A DNA stretch of 61,314 nt, taken from positions 1 through 61,314 of the forward strand of contig NZ_JACEZT010000023.1 of assembly GCF_014042345.1 (NCBI RefSeq). Direction: 5' to 3'. A program made the translations under genes and the position numbers. The stretch is from Rugamonas brunnea (GTDB lineage: Bacteria; Pseudomonadota; Gammaproteobacteria; Burkholderiales; Burkholderiaceae_D). The notes beneath the pieces are model-generated. The model had not been told where the DNA came from. It saw only the letters and a program-made list of their open reading frames with translations, and did no database searches. How positions within the stretch are numbered: the stretch's first letter is position 1; each line of letters starts with the position of its first letter. Shown in pieces: positions 30,995 through 40,364 of the stretch.

Positions 30995-33900
30995 ATGAAC
31001 ATGGTAGCAATCGAACAAGATAATGCGGCGGCGGAGACCCCGGCCGTCCCCGCCGGCCCGGACTTCGTCCACCTGCGGGTGCACTCGGAGTATTCCATCG
31101 TCGATGGCCTGGTGCGCATCGACGACCTGGTGTCGGCCGCCGCCAAGGACAAGCAGGCGGCGCTGGCCGTCACCGACCTGTCCAATATGTTCGGCATGGT
31201 CAAGTTCTACAAGGCCGCGCGCGGCAAGGGCATCAAGCCGGTGGTCGGGGTGGACGTGTGGATCACCAACGACGATAACCGCGACAAGCCTTCGCGCCTG
31301 ATGCTGTACGCGAAAAACCGCATGGGCTACCTGCAGCTGTGCGAACTGCTGTCGCAGGCCTGGCTCACCAACCAGTACAAGGGCCGCGCCGAGATCCGCA
31401 CCGAGTGGCTGATGGAGCTGACCTCGAAATCCTATCCGCTGCTGGCCGGCGAGGACCCGGCCAACGGCCTGATCGCCCTGTCCGGCGCCCACTTCGGCGA
31501 CGTCGGCATGGCCATCGAGAACGGCAATCCGGAGCTGGCCGAGCGCAATGCGCAGAAGTGGGCCGCCATCTTCCCCGGCCATTTCTACATCGAGATCCAG
31601 CGCGCCGGCCAGGCCAACCAGGAGCAGCAGGTGCGCCACGCGGTGGCGCTGGCCGCGCGCCTCGGTTTACCGGTGGTGGCCACCCATCCGGTGCAGTTCC
31701 TGTCGGCCGATGAATTCATCGCGCACGAGGCCCGCATCTGTATCGCGGAAGGCGAGATGCTCGCCAACGCCAAGCGCGTGCGCCGCTTCAACGAGCAGAT
31801 GCGCTTCCTGTCGCAGGCCGAGATGCGCGAACTGTTCGCCGACCTGCCGGCCGCGCTGCAAAACTCGGTGGAAATCGCCAAGCGCTGCAACCTCACGCTC
31901 ACGCTGGGCAAGCCGCAGCTGCCGAACTTCCCCACGCCGGGCATGACGATCGACGAGTTCCTGGTCGCCGAAACCAAGAAGGGTCTGGAGGAACGCCTGG
32001 TGCACCTGTTCCCCGATCCGGAGCGGCGCGAGAAGGAGCGCCCGCGCTACGAGGCGCGGCTGGCGTTCGAGAACGAGACCATCATCAAGATGAAGTTCCC
32101 CGGCTACTTCCTGATCGTGGCCGAGTTTATCCAGTGGGGCAAGAACAACGGCGTGCCGATCGGCCCCGGCCGGGGTTCGGGCGCCGGTTCGCTGGTGGCC
32201 TACTGCCTGAAGATCACCGACCTCGATCCACTCAAGTACAACCTGCTGTTCGAACGTTTCCTGAACCCGGAACGGGTCTCGATGCCCGACTTCGACATCG
32301 ACTTCTGCCAGGAAAAGCGCGAACTGGTGATCCAGCACGTGAAGGACCTGTACGGCCGCGACGCCGTGTCGCAGATCGCCACTTTCGGTACGATGGCGGC
32401 CAAGGGCGCCATCCGCGACGTGGGCCGGGTGATGGACTTCGGCTACAACTTCTGCGATGGCGTGTCCAAGCTGATCCCGTTCAAGCCGGGCAAGCCGGTG
32501 ACGATCGCCGACGCGATCGAAGAGGAACCGATGCTCAAGGAGCGCCAGGAGAACGAGGAGGAGGTGCGCCAGCTGCTCGATCTCGCGCAGCAGGTTGAGG
32601 GCATCACGCGTAACATCGGCATGCACGCCGGCGGCGTGCTGATCGCGCCCGGCAAGCTGACCGACTTCTGCCCGCTGTACACGCAGTCGGGCGATACGGG
32701 CGTGGTGTCCCAGTACGACAAGGACGACGTGGAGGCCGTGGGCCTGGTGAAGTTCGACTTCCTGGGCCTGACCACACTGACCATCCTGGACCGTGCGGTG
32801 CGCTACATCAAGCAGCTCGACCCGGCGGACGCCGAGTTCGACCTGGCCAAGCTGCCGCTGAACGACCGGCCCTCGTATGAACTGCTGACCAAGGCCAAGA
32901 CCGTGGCCGTGTTCCAGCTTGAATCGCGCGGCATGCAGGGCATGCTGAAGGATGCGCGGCCCGACCGCTTCGAGGACATCATCGCGCTGGTGGCGCTGTA
33001 CCGTCCGGGCCCGATGGACCTGATCCCCGACTTCTGCAAGCGTAAGCACGGCGAGAAGTTCGACTATCCCGATCCGCGCACCGAGTCGATTTTGTCCGAA
33101 ACCTACGGCATCATGGTGTACCAGGAGCAGGTGATGCAGATGGCGCAGATCGTCGGTGGCTACTCACTGGGCGGCGCCGACATGCTGCGCCGCGCGATGG
33201 GTAAGAAGAAGGCCGAGGAGATGGCCGAGCACCGCGCCATCTTCCGCGCCGGCGCCGCCAAGGACGGGCTGTCGACAGAAAAGGCCGACGAGATCTTCGA
33301 CCTGATGGAGAAGTTCGCCGGCTACGGCTTCAACAAGTCGCACGCGGCCGCGTATGCGCTGCTGTCGTACCACACGGCCTATTTGAAGGCGCACCATCCG
33401 GCCGCGTTCATGGCGGCCAACATGTCGCTGGCGATGGAGGACACGGAGAAGGTCAAGATCCTGGTCGAGGATTCGATCGACATCTGCGGCCTGACCATCC
33501 TGCCGCCGGACATCAACCTGTCGCAGTTCCGCTTCACGCCGGACGGCCCGCCGCCGTCCGTGACGGGCAAGAAGGTGACGCAGATCCGCTACGGCCTGGG
33601 CGCCGTGAAGGGCGCGGGCCAGAACGCGATCGAGGCCATCATCGCCGCGCGCGAGGCGGGCGGGCCGTTCGCCAGCCTGTTCGATTTCTGCAAGCGGGTC
33701 GACAAGAAGCAGATCAACCGTCGCACCATTGAGTCGCTGATTCGCGCGGGCGCCTTCGATTGCCTGGGCGTGGACCGGGCGATTTTGCTGGCGTCGGTCG
33801 GTTTCGCCATGGAGTGCGCCGAGCAGGAAGCCCGCTCGGCCAACCAGGTCAGCCTGTTCGGCGGCGACGACAGCGACCTGGTGGCGCCACCCGAATATGT

Positions 33901-34543
33901 GAAGTGCGCGCCGTTCACGGACCGCCAGAAGCTGGCCGAGGAAAAGATCGCGCTCGGCTTCTACCTGTCGGGTCACATGTTCGACTCGTTTGCGCCCGAG
34001 GCGCGCCGTTTCGCGCGCACCAAGCTGTCGGAGTTGGAACCGTCGCGCGAGCCGCGCATGTTGTGCGGCGTGATCACCGGCATCCGTCCGCAGATGACCC
34101 AGCGCGGCAAGATCCTGATCGTCACGCTGGACGACAAGAGCGCCGTGGTGGAAGTGACCGTGTATTCGGAAGTGTTCGAAGAGAACAAGAAGATGTTCAA
34201 GGAGGACGAATTCCTGGCCGTGGTGGGCAAAGTGTCGGAGGACCGCTTCTCGGGCGGCCTGCGGATCTCGGCCGAGAAGGTGTTCGACATCGTCACGGCG
34301 CGCGTGCAGTACGGTCGCCAGTTGGGGCTGTCGCTGCCGGCCACGCTCGACAGCCGCAAGATCGCCGACGTGCTGGCGCCGCACCGCCATGAGCAGGGCT
34401 TGCCGATCGCGGCGCGCATCACGCCGCAGGGCGTGGCCTGCGTGCTGCAGTTCGGTGACGACTGGCGCGTGGCGCCATCGGACGAGCTGCAACTGGCGTT
34501 GCAGCAGGTGCTGGGCGCGCGCGAAGTGGCGGTCGAGTACTAA
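30995..34543 (+). CDS. dnaE: DNA polymerase III subunit alpha
   Basis: A full-length 1182-residue replicative polymerase. The N-terminal PHP domain begins with LRVHSEYSIVDG (about residue 26). The palm shows GRGSGAGSLVAY (about 392) and the catalytic Asp pair in MPDFDIDF (about 431). The finger region has IGMHAGGVLIAPG and GYGFNKSHAAAYALLSY. The OB domain near the C-terminus has ITGIRPQMTQRGK. Length and motifs match the proteobacterial DnaE1 type, not the shorter mutasome DnaE2. The start is ATG 30995 or ATG 31001. It is flanked by its own upstream gap and a palindromic repeat downstream. Confidence 0.97.
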   Translation: MNMVAIEQDNAAAETPAVPAGPDFVHLRVHSEYSIVDGLVRIDDLVSAAAKDKQAALAVTDLSNMFGMVKFYKAARGKGIKPVVGVDVWITNDDNRDKPSRLMLYAKNRMGYLQLCELLSQAWLTNQYKGRAEIRTEWLMELTSKSYPLLAGEDPANGLIALSGAHFGDVGMAIENGNPELAERNAQKWAAIFPGHFYIEIQRAGQANQEQQVRHAVALAARLGLPVVATHPVQFLSADEFIAHEARICIAEGEMLANAKRVRRFNEQMRFLSQAEMRELFADLPAALQNSVEIAKRCNLTLTLGKPQLPNFPTPGMTIDEFLVAETKKGLEERLVHLFPDPERREKERPRYEARLAFENETIIKMKFPGYFLIVAEFIQWGKNNGVPIGPGRGSGAGSLVAYCLKITDLDPLKYNLLFERFLNPERVSMPDFDIDFCQEKRELVIQHVKDLYGRDAVSQIATFGTMAAKGAIRDVGRVMDFGYNFCDGVSKLIPFKPGKPVTIADAIEEEPMLKERQENEEEVRQLLDLAQQVEGITRNIGMHAGGVLIAPGKLTDFCPLYTQSGDTGVVSQYDKDDVEAVGLVKFDFLGLTTLTILDRAVRYIKQLDPADAEFDLAKLPLNDRPSYELLTKAKTVAVFQLESRGMQGMLKDARPDRFEDIIALVALYRPGPMDLIPDFCKRKHGEKFDYPDPRTESILSETYGIMVYQEQVMQMAQIVGGYSLGGADMLRRAMGKKKAEEMAEHRAIFRAGAAKDGLSTEKADEIFDLMEKFAGYGFNKSHAAAYALLSYHTAYLKAHHPAAFMAANMSLAMEDTEKVKILVEDSIDICGLTILPPDINLSQFRFTPDGPPPSVTGKKVTQIRYGLGAVKGAGQNAIEAIIAAREAGGPFASLFDFCKRVDKKQINRRTIESLIRAGAFDCLGVDRAILLASVGFAMECAEQEARSANQVSLFGGDDSDLVAPPEYVKCAPFTDRQKLAEEKIALGFYLSGHMFDSFAPEARRFARTKLSELEPSREPRMLCGVITGIRPQMTQRGKILIVTLDDKSAVVEVTVYSEVFEENKKMFKEDEFLAVVGKVSEDRFSGGLRISAEKVFDIVTARVQYGRQLGLSLPATLDSRKIADVLAPHRHEQGLPIAARITPQGVACVLQFGDDWRVAPSDELQLALQQVLGAREVAVEY

Positions 34544-34554
34544 ACTGCGCTGAA

Positions 34555-34624
34555 AACCGGGGTCAGGTCATACCGTCAAGCAAGATGCGCGCATCTTGCT
34601 TGACGGTATGACCTGACCCCGGTT
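34555..34624. repeat. Dispersed GGGGTCAGGTC palindrome, copy 3 (perfect 70-base inverted repeat)
   Basis: Two 35-base arms, no mismatch, no spacer. The inner arm is ATACCGTCAAGCAAGATGCG. It fills almost the entire gap between dnaE and the convergent small gene, starting 11 bases past one stop and ending one base before the other. Confidence 0.95.
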
Positions 34625-34625
34625 G

Positions 34626-34862
34626 TTATCCTTTGCCGTTCAGCCCGGTGATGGCATAGCCCTTGTCGCGGATTTGCGCCAGCGGATGGGCGATGTGGTA
34701 TTGGGGCAGGGTGTCGGCGCCATCTTCGTCCACTTCCACCCGCTGGGCGGCCGGTTGCCAGTCGGTGCTGATGGCTTCCTGGGGGATGGCTTTGTCTTCG
34801 GGTACGGCCAGGTAGGAAAAATCGCCGTTGTGTTCAGCTCTGCGATAGATGTCCACGCGCAT
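34626..34862 (-). CDS. Small conserved protein (DUF6139-like)
   Basis: A 78-residue soluble protein beginning MRVDIYRRAEHNGDFSYLAV, with mixed acidic and hydrophobic residues and no membrane segment. I recognise it as a short family common next to dnaE-type loci in Oxalobacteraceae, tentatively DUF6139; function unknown. The start is well supported by AAGGAGGAG six to eight bases upstream. It is convergent to dnaE with a palindrome between them. Confidence 0.7.
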   Translation of the reverse strand: MRVDIYRRAEHNGDFSYLAVPEDKAIPQEAISTDWQPAAQRVEVDEDGADTLPQYHIAHPLAQIRDKGYAITGLNGKG

Positions 34863-34995
34863 GTCGCTCCTCCTTGTTGGGCAAGGCGGCCAATGGACCG
34901 GGAGTTCGATCCGGGCCGACCACCTTTGCCTATGTTACAGGAAATTGGTGCGCGTGGAGCTTCCAGTCAGGCCGGGACAGGCGCGGTGGCGCGGC

Positions 34996-36021
34996 TCAGG
35001 CCAGCGCCGAGCGCAAGCCCTCGTCGTCGTGCGCTGCATCGTGCGCGGGGGCGGCGTTGGCGCCGGCCGTGCTGAAGTCGTGCAGCGGACCGGCCACCGG
35101 TGCCAGCCGCGGCGCCTGCAGGCCGGCCTGCAGGATGGCGGCCAGCGCTTCCAGCGTTTCGTGGCGCTTGCGGTACTCGGAGCGCTTCTTCGAGGGGATG
35201 GCGGCCATGTCCGGCGCCGTCAGCGGCGCGCAGGCCAGCTGGTAGTCGCCGTCCGGACGCAACTGGGCGTCCAGTTCCTGCCACAGGGCGTCGTAGTCGG
35301 CATGCACCTTACCCTTGCGCAACGCCGTGCGGGCCGTGCGGTTGGCGTTGCCCACCAGCCGCAGCTGGTCGCAGCCGTAGGCGTGGCCCAGTTGGCGCAG
35401 CAAATAGACGATCAGGTTCTTGGGACGCAGGCCGTGCAGGTCGCGCGTCGCTTCCTTGATGCGCTGCTGGCCTTCGTCGTCCTGCGGCCCCTGCATGCAG
35501 CCGACGCCCAGCGTCATGCCGCGCTCGCCCTGGAAGAACACGAACGAGGTGGAAAACACCCGCTCGCCATCCTGCAGCAGGCGCAGCATCAATTCGCCTT
35601 CGCGCTCCAGCGGCGCCACGGCGTGCATTTCCAGTTGGTAGGCGCGGCCCGATTTGCCTTCCACCTGGCCCAGGATCATAGGCGCGCGCGCGAGGCGCAC
35701 CGTGAGCGGGCCCAGGCCGTGCCGCAGCACGAAGCGGTAATGGTCCTCGATCGCCTTCAAACGGCTGGCGCAGTTGAGCGCGTTGCTGAGGTAGGGGCGG
35801 TAGATCTTGTACACCATCATCGGGTAGATTTGCACCAGCTCGCGGTACAGCGGATGCGAGTTGAGCAGCTCCAGCCAGTCCACCGTGGTCCGCCGGTTCA
35901 GCGAGGCCCGCAGCGAGAGCTTGAGCGTGTCACGCAGCCAGGACAAGGCGCCGTCGCGGGCGGCCAGCCCCGTGCGGAGAGTGATTAACTGCGCCACCGG
36001 GGCGGATGCCTGCATCGTCAT
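34996..36021 (-). CDS. VirK/YbjX (DUF535) family protein
   Basis: A 341-residue cytoplasmic protein of the DUF535 family: HPLYRELVQIYPMMVYKIYRPYL near the N-terminus, the LGVGCMQGP segment, then the NRTARTALRKGKVHADYDALW segment and an SKKRSEYRKRHE tail. Members such as Shigella VirK and E. coli YbjX are linked to envelope and virulence-protein export and antimicrobial-peptide resistance, with no agreed activity. The final 50 residues are Ala-rich and probably disordered. ATG 36021 lies 26 bases after the predicted transcript start. Confidence 0.85.
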   Translation of the reverse strand: MTMQASAPVAQLITLRTGLAARDGALSWLRDTLKLSLRASLNRRTTVDWLELLNSHPLYRELVQIYPMMVYKIYRPYLSNALNCASRLKAIEDHYRFVLRHGLGPLTVRLARAPMILGQVEGKSGRAYQLEMHAVAPLEREGELMLRLLQDGERVFSTSFVFFQGERGMTLGVGCMQGPQDDEGQQRIKEATRDLHGLRPKNLIVYLLRQLGHAYGCDQLRLVGNANRTARTALRKGKVHADYDALWQELDAQLRPDGDYQLACAPLTAPDMAAIPSKKRSEYRKRHETLEALAAILQAGLQAPRLAPVAGPLHDFSTAGANAAPAHDAAHDDEGLRSALA

Positions 36022-36053
36022 GGGGAGGGGCTGGACGGAATACGGAATCGGAT

Positions 36054-36082
36054 ATGATATGCCCCGTGTAACATATTGTAAA
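36054..36082 (-). promoter_or_regulatory. Promoter of the VirK/YbjX-like gene
   Basis: On the minus strand TTTACA (36082-36077), a 17-base spacer and TATCAT (36059-36054); both hexamers differ from consensus at one base. Confidence 0.6.
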
Positions 36083-36207
36083 TTGGCAAAAGCTCTTACG
36101 GTTTTCCCTTAAGCGACGCCAGCCTGGTGCTCTGCGGCTACAGAGGCTGCGCACGGCGATTCCGTGTGTGAATAAGGGAAACACGTAGTGGCTTGCCCTA
36201 GTGTGTT

Positions 36208-36236
36208 TTGACAAATTGCCATGCATAATGCTACAT
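36208..36236 (+). promoter_or_regulatory. Promoter of the sensor kinase gene
   Basis: A perfect TTGACA (36208-36213), a 17-base spacer and CTACAT (36231-36236). The -10 overlaps the first ATG of the kinase frame (36235), so translation from this transcript would have to start at ATG 36256 or later. Confidence 0.45.
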
Positions 36237-37836
36237 GTCGTTACAAGCCCATTCCATGCGCCATTTTTCGCTCCGCTACCTGCATTATCCGGCGTTCATC
36301 GCGCTCTACCTGCTGTTCGACTGGGCTACTTACCTGTATCCCTTGTACGGCCTGAACATCACGCCCTGGAATCCCGATCCGGCCCTGGGCCTGGTGTTCT
36401 GGCTGCGCTATGGCTGGCCCGCGGCGCTGCCGCTGTTCCTGGCCCTGCTCGGCGGCGAACTGCTGGTGCGCGGCATGCCGGCCGGGCCGCTCGTCACGCT
36501 GGCCGGCGCACTGTGGCTGACGGCCGCCTATGGCCTGATGGGCGCCATCCTGCGGCGTGATTTCTCCAGCGCCGACATGTTCGACAACCGCAGCCGCCTG
36601 TTCCACTGGGTGCTGGTGGTGGCGGCCGGCACCCTGTTCAACGGCATCGGCTACATCTCGCTGCTGTCGGCGGCCGGGCTGGTACCGCCGGCCCAGTGGG
36701 CGCTGGCGCTGATGCGCTTTGGCATCGGCGACACGGTGGGCATCCTGGTGTCGATGCCGCTGATCTGGATGCTGGCCAGCGCCCAAGGGCGGGCCCGGCT
36801 GCGGCGCATCCTGGCCCGCGGCGAAACGCTGGCCTACCTGGCGCTGGCCATGGTGGTGTTGTACGCCGTGTTCGGCTCCATCGCCAGTTCCGAATTCAAG
36901 CATTTCTATTTCCTGTTCCTGCCCGTGATCTGGGCCGCCTCGCGCCAGGGCCTGTATGGCACGGCGCTGATCGTGTTCGTGTTGCAGACGGGTATCATCA
37001 CGCTGGTGAAATGGCATGGCGCGCGCGACCTGGCCGTCTATGAATTGCAGATGCTGGACGCGATGCTGGCGCTGGTCGGTTTCTTCATCGGCATCGTGGT
37101 CGATGAGCTGCGCAAGGTGGCGGCCGATTTGCGCCAGTCGTTGCGGCTGGCCGCCGCCGGCGAGATGGCGGCCGCGCTGGCCCATGAACTGAACCAGCCG
37201 CTCACGGCCCTGTCGGCCTACTGCAAGGCTTGCGAGCATTTGCTGGAGCGGGGCGAGAACGAGGCCTTGCTGCGCGACGCCATCGGCCGCATGTTGGTCG
37301 AGGCGGGGCGGGCGGCCGACGTGGTGCGGCGCCTGCGCGATTTTTTCCGCACCGGCGCCATGCGTTTCGAGACCGTGTCGGCGGCCGCCTTGGTGCAGGG
37401 CATCGCGGCCCAGTTCCAGCTGCCGTTCCGCCAGCATGGCATCGTGCTGACGGTGGACGTGGACCCGGCCTTGACGCTGCGGGCCGACCGCCTGCAGGTG
37501 GAACTGGTGCTGCGCAACCTGCTCGACAACGCCAGCGACGCCGTGCTGGCCCAGCCGGCCGGCGCGCGCCGCGTCAGCGTGACGGCCGCGCCCACGCCGG
37601 ACGGGCGGCTGCGCCTGAGCGTGGAGGATAGCGGCTCGGGCGTATCCGAAGCGCTGGCCGCGCGCCTGTTCGAGCCGTTCGCCTCATCCAAGGCCAGCGG
37701 CCTGGGGCTGGGCCTAGTCTTGAGCCGCGCCATCGTCGAAGCCCACGGCGGCAGCCTGTGGGCCGAAGTCGGCGGGCACGGCATCTTCCGATTCGATCTG
37801 CCCATGGCGGCAGCTGGAGAACAACTTGCCACATAA
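36235..37836 (+). CDS. Membrane sensor histidine kinase (MASE1-like sensor, FixL/TodS class)
   Basis: A 533-residue kinase, or 526 if it starts at ATG 36256. The first 285 residues are eight to ten hydrophobic helices resembling a MASE1 integral-membrane sensor (WNPDPALGLVFWLRYGWPAA). A dimerisation helix with AALAHELNQPLTAL carries the phospho-acceptor (about His317). The ATPase domain has LLDNASDAV (N box), DSGSGVSEALAARLFEPF (G1/F) and GLGLGLVLSR (G2). The signal is unknown. The frame overlaps the response regulator by 11 bases, so the two form one operon. Confidence 0.9.
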   Translation: MSLQAHSMRHFSLRYLHYPAFIALYLLFDWATYLYPLYGLNITPWNPDPALGLVFWLRYGWPAALPLFLALLGGELLVRGMPAGPLVTLAGALWLTAAYGLMGAILRRDFSSADMFDNRSRLFHWVLVVAAGTLFNGIGYISLLSAAGLVPPAQWALALMRFGIGDTVGILVSMPLIWMLASAQGRARLRRILARGETLAYLALAMVVLYAVFGSIASSEFKHFYFLFLPVIWAASRQGLYGTALIVFVLQTGIITLVKWHGARDLAVYELQMLDAMLALVGFFIGIVVDELRKVAADLRQSLRLAAAGEMAAALAHELNQPLTALSAYCKACEHLLERGENEALLRDAIGRMLVEAGRAADVVRRLRDFFRTGAMRFETVSAAALVQGIAAQFQLPFRQHGIVLTVDVDPALTLRADRLQVELVLRNLLDNASDAVLAQPAGARRVSVTAAPTPDGRLRLSVEDSGSGVSEALAARLFEPFASSKASGLGLGLVLSRAIVEAHGGSLWAEVGGHGIFRFDLPMAAAGEQLAT

Positions 37837-38437
37837 TCTGACTGTTTTCATCGTCGACGACGACCCGGCCGTGCGCGACGCGCTGGGCCTGCTGCTGGGC
37901 GTGCGCGGCTACCGTACCGCCGTGTTCGCCAGCGGCGAAGCGTTCCTGCAGGCGTGGCGGCCGGACTGGGCCGGCTGTTTGCTGATCGATATCCGCATGT
38001 CCGGCATGGATGGGCTGGCGTTGCAGCAGGAACTGAATACGCGCGGCTGCACCATCCCCGTCATCATCGCCACCGGCCATGGCGACGTGGGCTCGGCGCG
38101 CGCCGCGTTCAAGGCCAATGCCATCGACTTCCTGGAAAAGCCGTTCGACGACGCCAAGCTGGTGGCCGCCATCGAGGAAGGGTTTGCGCGCGAGCGGGTC
38201 CAGCGCGGCGCCCAGCAATTGCGGGCGCGCGGCGCCGACCTGCTGCGCGAACTGACGCCGCGCGAGCGCGAAGTGATGCGGCTGGTGGTGATGGGCCAGC
38301 ACAACCGCGACATCGGCCCGGCGCTCGGCATCAGCGTGCGCACGGTGGAAGTGCACAAGGCACGCCTGATGGCCAAGCTGGGGGTGGACAACGTGGCCGA
38401 CCTGGTGCGGATCAGCCTGTCGCAGGGCGAAAGCTGA
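37826..38437 (+). CDS. Response regulator, FixJ/LuxR type
   Basis: A 203-residue regulator. The receiver has the acidic pair in VDDDPAVRDA, the phospho-acceptor Asp55 in LLIDIRMSGMDG, the switch Thr in VIIATGHGD, and the Lys in LEKPFDD. A LuxR-type helix-turn-helix follows (LTPREREVMRLVVMG, then ISVRTVEVHKARLMAKLG). The start is an uncommon TTG at 37826, supported by GGAGA six bases upstream and by overlap with the kinase. The stop codon's last base is the first base of a palindromic repeat. Confidence 0.93.
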   Translation: MPHNLTVFIVDDDPAVRDALGLLLGVRGYRTAVFASGEAFLQAWRPDWAGCLLIDIRMSGMDGLALQQELNTRGCTIPVIIATGHGDVGSARAAFKANAIDFLEKPFDDAKLVAAIEEGFARERVQRGAQQLRARGADLLRELTPREREVMRLVVMGQHNRDIGPALGISVRTVEVHKARLMAKLGVDNVADLVRISLSQGES

Positions 38438-38495
38438 ACCGGGGTCAGGTCATGCCATTACGCATCTTGCGCGACGGTATGACCTGACCCCGGTT
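38437..38495. repeat. Dispersed GGGGTCAGGTC palindrome, copy 4 (rearranged core)
   Basis: The outer 17-base arms are intact but the core is asymmetric: the left inner part resembles copy 1 (ATGCCATTA) and the right inner part resembles copy 3 (CGCATCTTGC, then GACGGTAT). It supplies the end of one gene on each strand. Confidence 0.85.
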
Positions 38496-39552
38496 TGCGT
38501 TTGTTGCGGGCGCGGCGCCATAGCTTGAACTGGCGGCTGGCTGTCTGGCGCAGGTGGAACAGCCAGGCGCCACGCAATATTTGACCCAGCTGGCGGGCGT
38601 TGCGGCGGTCGGCCTTGCTGGCGCCGGGGGCGCTCAGGCTGGCCCGCAGTTGCTCCACCGGGGTGAACAGGCTGGACAGGAAGATCGCGCGCAGGCGTGC
38701 CCGCACGGCCTTGCCTTCGCCCCCCGGCAACTGGTAGCTGCATTTGACGGTGCTGACGTAGAAGTCGCAGACGGTCGCATCGAAACGCTGCTGCACGGCC
38801 GCGCTGATGCCCGTTTGCGCCAGCGGCGCGCGCGCGCTGGCCAGCGCCGTCACCACGTCCTCGCACCAGCGCGCGCTGACGGCCTTGGTGATACTGGCCG
38901 GGTGCTGGCGGTAGTCGAGCAGCACGAACGGCAGGTACACCATGCTGCGGCAGTGCGCCAGCAGCAGCGGCACCACGGACAGGTCCTCGAACAGGCGGCC
39001 GGTGGGGAAGGGCGGCTGCGGCAGCCGCGCGTACACCTCGCGCTTACAGACATTGTTCCACAGGTAGGTGTGGCGGTCGTTGAAGAATGGGACCAGGATC
39101 GCGTCCTGCCCTTCGATGCGCCGGCCCGCCGGGTAGCTGAGCTGCACGTCGCGGTCCTTGTGCGGCGCGTCCGGGTGCCAGAAGCGGAACGCGGTGCTGA
39201 TCACGTCCGGCTGTTCGCGCGCGATCACGGCGTCGAGGGCGGCCAGCGCGCCGGGGCGCAGCCGGTCGTCGCTGTCGATGAAGGCCAGGTACTGGCCGCC
39301 GGCCAGCGCCAGGCCGGCGTTGCGGGCGCCCGCGATGCCGGTGTTGGCTTGCTGGTGCAGCACGATGCGCAGCGCCGGATGGCGGGCCTGGATGGCCCGC
39401 ACCTGCCCGGCCGTGTCGTCGCGCGAGCCGTCGTCGACCACGATCAGTTCATGCGCGGCCGTCATCTGGCCGGCAATGCGCTCCAGGGTGTCGCTGATGA
39501 AGGGGGCCGCGTTGTAGGCGGCCATGACGATGCTGATGCTGGTATGGCTCAC
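38458..39552 (-). CDS. Glycosyltransferase family 2 protein
   Basis: A 364-residue GT-A enzyme. The N-terminal fold is clear: SIVMAAYNAAPFI, ELIVVDDGSRDDT, AGARNAGLALAGGQYLAFID followed by the metal-binding DSDD. RLFEDLSVVP provides the probable acidic acceptor-site motif. The last 12 residues (KPGSGHTVAQDA) and the stop are encoded by a dispersed palindrome, so the original C-terminus was probably different. ATG 39552 overlaps the stop of the upstream GT2 gene. LPS core or O-chain sugar addition is inferred from the neighbouring waa genes. Confidence 0.9.
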   Translation of the reverse strand: MSHTSISIVMAAYNAAPFISDTLERIAGQMTAAHELIVVDDGSRDDTAGQVRAIQARHPALRIVLHQQANTGIAGARNAGLALAGGQYLAFIDSDDRLRPGALAALDAVIAREQPDVISTAFRFWHPDAPHKDRDVQLSYPAGRRIEGQDAILVPFFNDRHTYLWNNVCKREVYARLPQPPFPTGRLFEDLSVVPLLLAHCRSMVYLPFVLLDYRQHPASITKAVSARWCEDVVTALASARAPLAQTGISAAVQQRFDATVCDFYVSTVKCSYQLPGGEGKAVRARLRAIFLSSLFTPVEQLRASLSAPGASKADRRNARQLGQILRGAWLFHLRQTASRQFKLWRRARNKRKPGSGHTVAQDA

Positions 39553-40364
39553 GCCTGCAATCCCTGGGCGGCGCGGACGGTCTTGTCGGCGATGCGGCGC
39601 ACCACCAGTTCACGGTTGCTGCTGGCCTGGTCGCGCTTGCTTTCGGGATGCCACAGGTGCAGCACTTCGGTGGCGAAGGCGCCATCCTTGCGCATCACGC
39701 CGGCGTTGAACAGGCGCACCACGATGTCCGAATCCTCGTAACCCCAGCCGCGGAAGCTTTCGTCAAAGCCGTTGATGCGTTCGAGGTCGCTGCGCCACAT
39801 GGCCAGGTTGCAGCCCTTGATGCGCCGCCAGCTGAACTGGCGGCGGGCGCGGCCCACGTCGGGCCAGCGCGCTAATAATTGTAAGATTTTGTTAAGGTGG
39901 CCGCCGGCCCGCAGCCGCAGTTTGTCGGCCAGCGTGAGCCGGTTGACGTCCACTTGGCCGGCCAGCACGCGCGCCGTCAGCTGCTCGCTGAGCAGGATGC
40001 GGCTGCCCGAGACCATGTAGCCGCGCTGGGCCAGCTTGCGGTGCTGGCTGACGAAATCGGGCTGCGGCACGCAGTCGCCGTCGAGGAAAATCAGGTAGTC
40101 GCCGCGCGCGTCCTGGATGCCCAGGTTGCGCACCCGGGCCAGCCGGAAGCCCAGGTCTTCCTGCCACACATGGCGCAGCGGCACGGGCGCGTAGGGCTGC
40201 AGCTCGGCGATGCGCTGGGCCGTGCTGGCCGTGGAACCATCGTCGGCGACGATGATTTCATAGTGGCGGTCGTCCTGCGCGAAGCACGCTTGCAGCACGG
40301 CGGCCAGGGCGTCGGGCCGGTTGTAGGTGGAGACGACGATGGAAATGGTAAAGGGCTGGGACAT
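39549..40364 (-). CDS. Glycosyltransferase family 2 protein, galactosyltransferase-like C-terminus
   Basis: A 271-residue GT-A enzyme: SIVVSTYNRPDAL, EIIVADDGSTAST, the metal-binding pair in LIFLDGDCVP, and a later GFDESFRGWGYEDSDIVVRL segment typical of the glyco_transf_7C/chondroitin-polymerase-like acceptor domain. The start ATG 40364 is placed just before the beta-strand that begins GT2 domains; no Shine-Dalgarno is visible, so this start is moderately certain. It overlaps the next GT2 by four bases and is divergent from the ligase gene. Confidence 0.9.
   Translation of the reverse strand: MSQPFTISIVVSTYNRPDALAAVLQACFAQDDRHYEIIVADDGSTASTAQRIAELQPYAPVPLRHVWQEDLGFRLARVRNLGIQDARGDYLIFLDGDCVPQPDFVSQHRKLAQRGYMVSGSRILLSEQLTARVLAGQVDVNRLTLADKLRLRAGGHLNKILQLLARWPDVGRARRQFSWRRIKGCNLAMWRSDLERINGFDESFRGWGYEDSDIVVRLFNAGVMRKDGAFATEVLHLWHPESKRDQASSNRELVVRRIADKTVRAAQGLQA

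Noticed and set aside
34890..34935. A GAGTTCGATCC stretch followed by GACCACC, resembling the T-loop and 3' end of a tRNA
   Set aside because: The flanking bases do not make a proper five-pair T stem, and no acceptor, D or anticodon arm can be found upstream. At most a decayed fragment.
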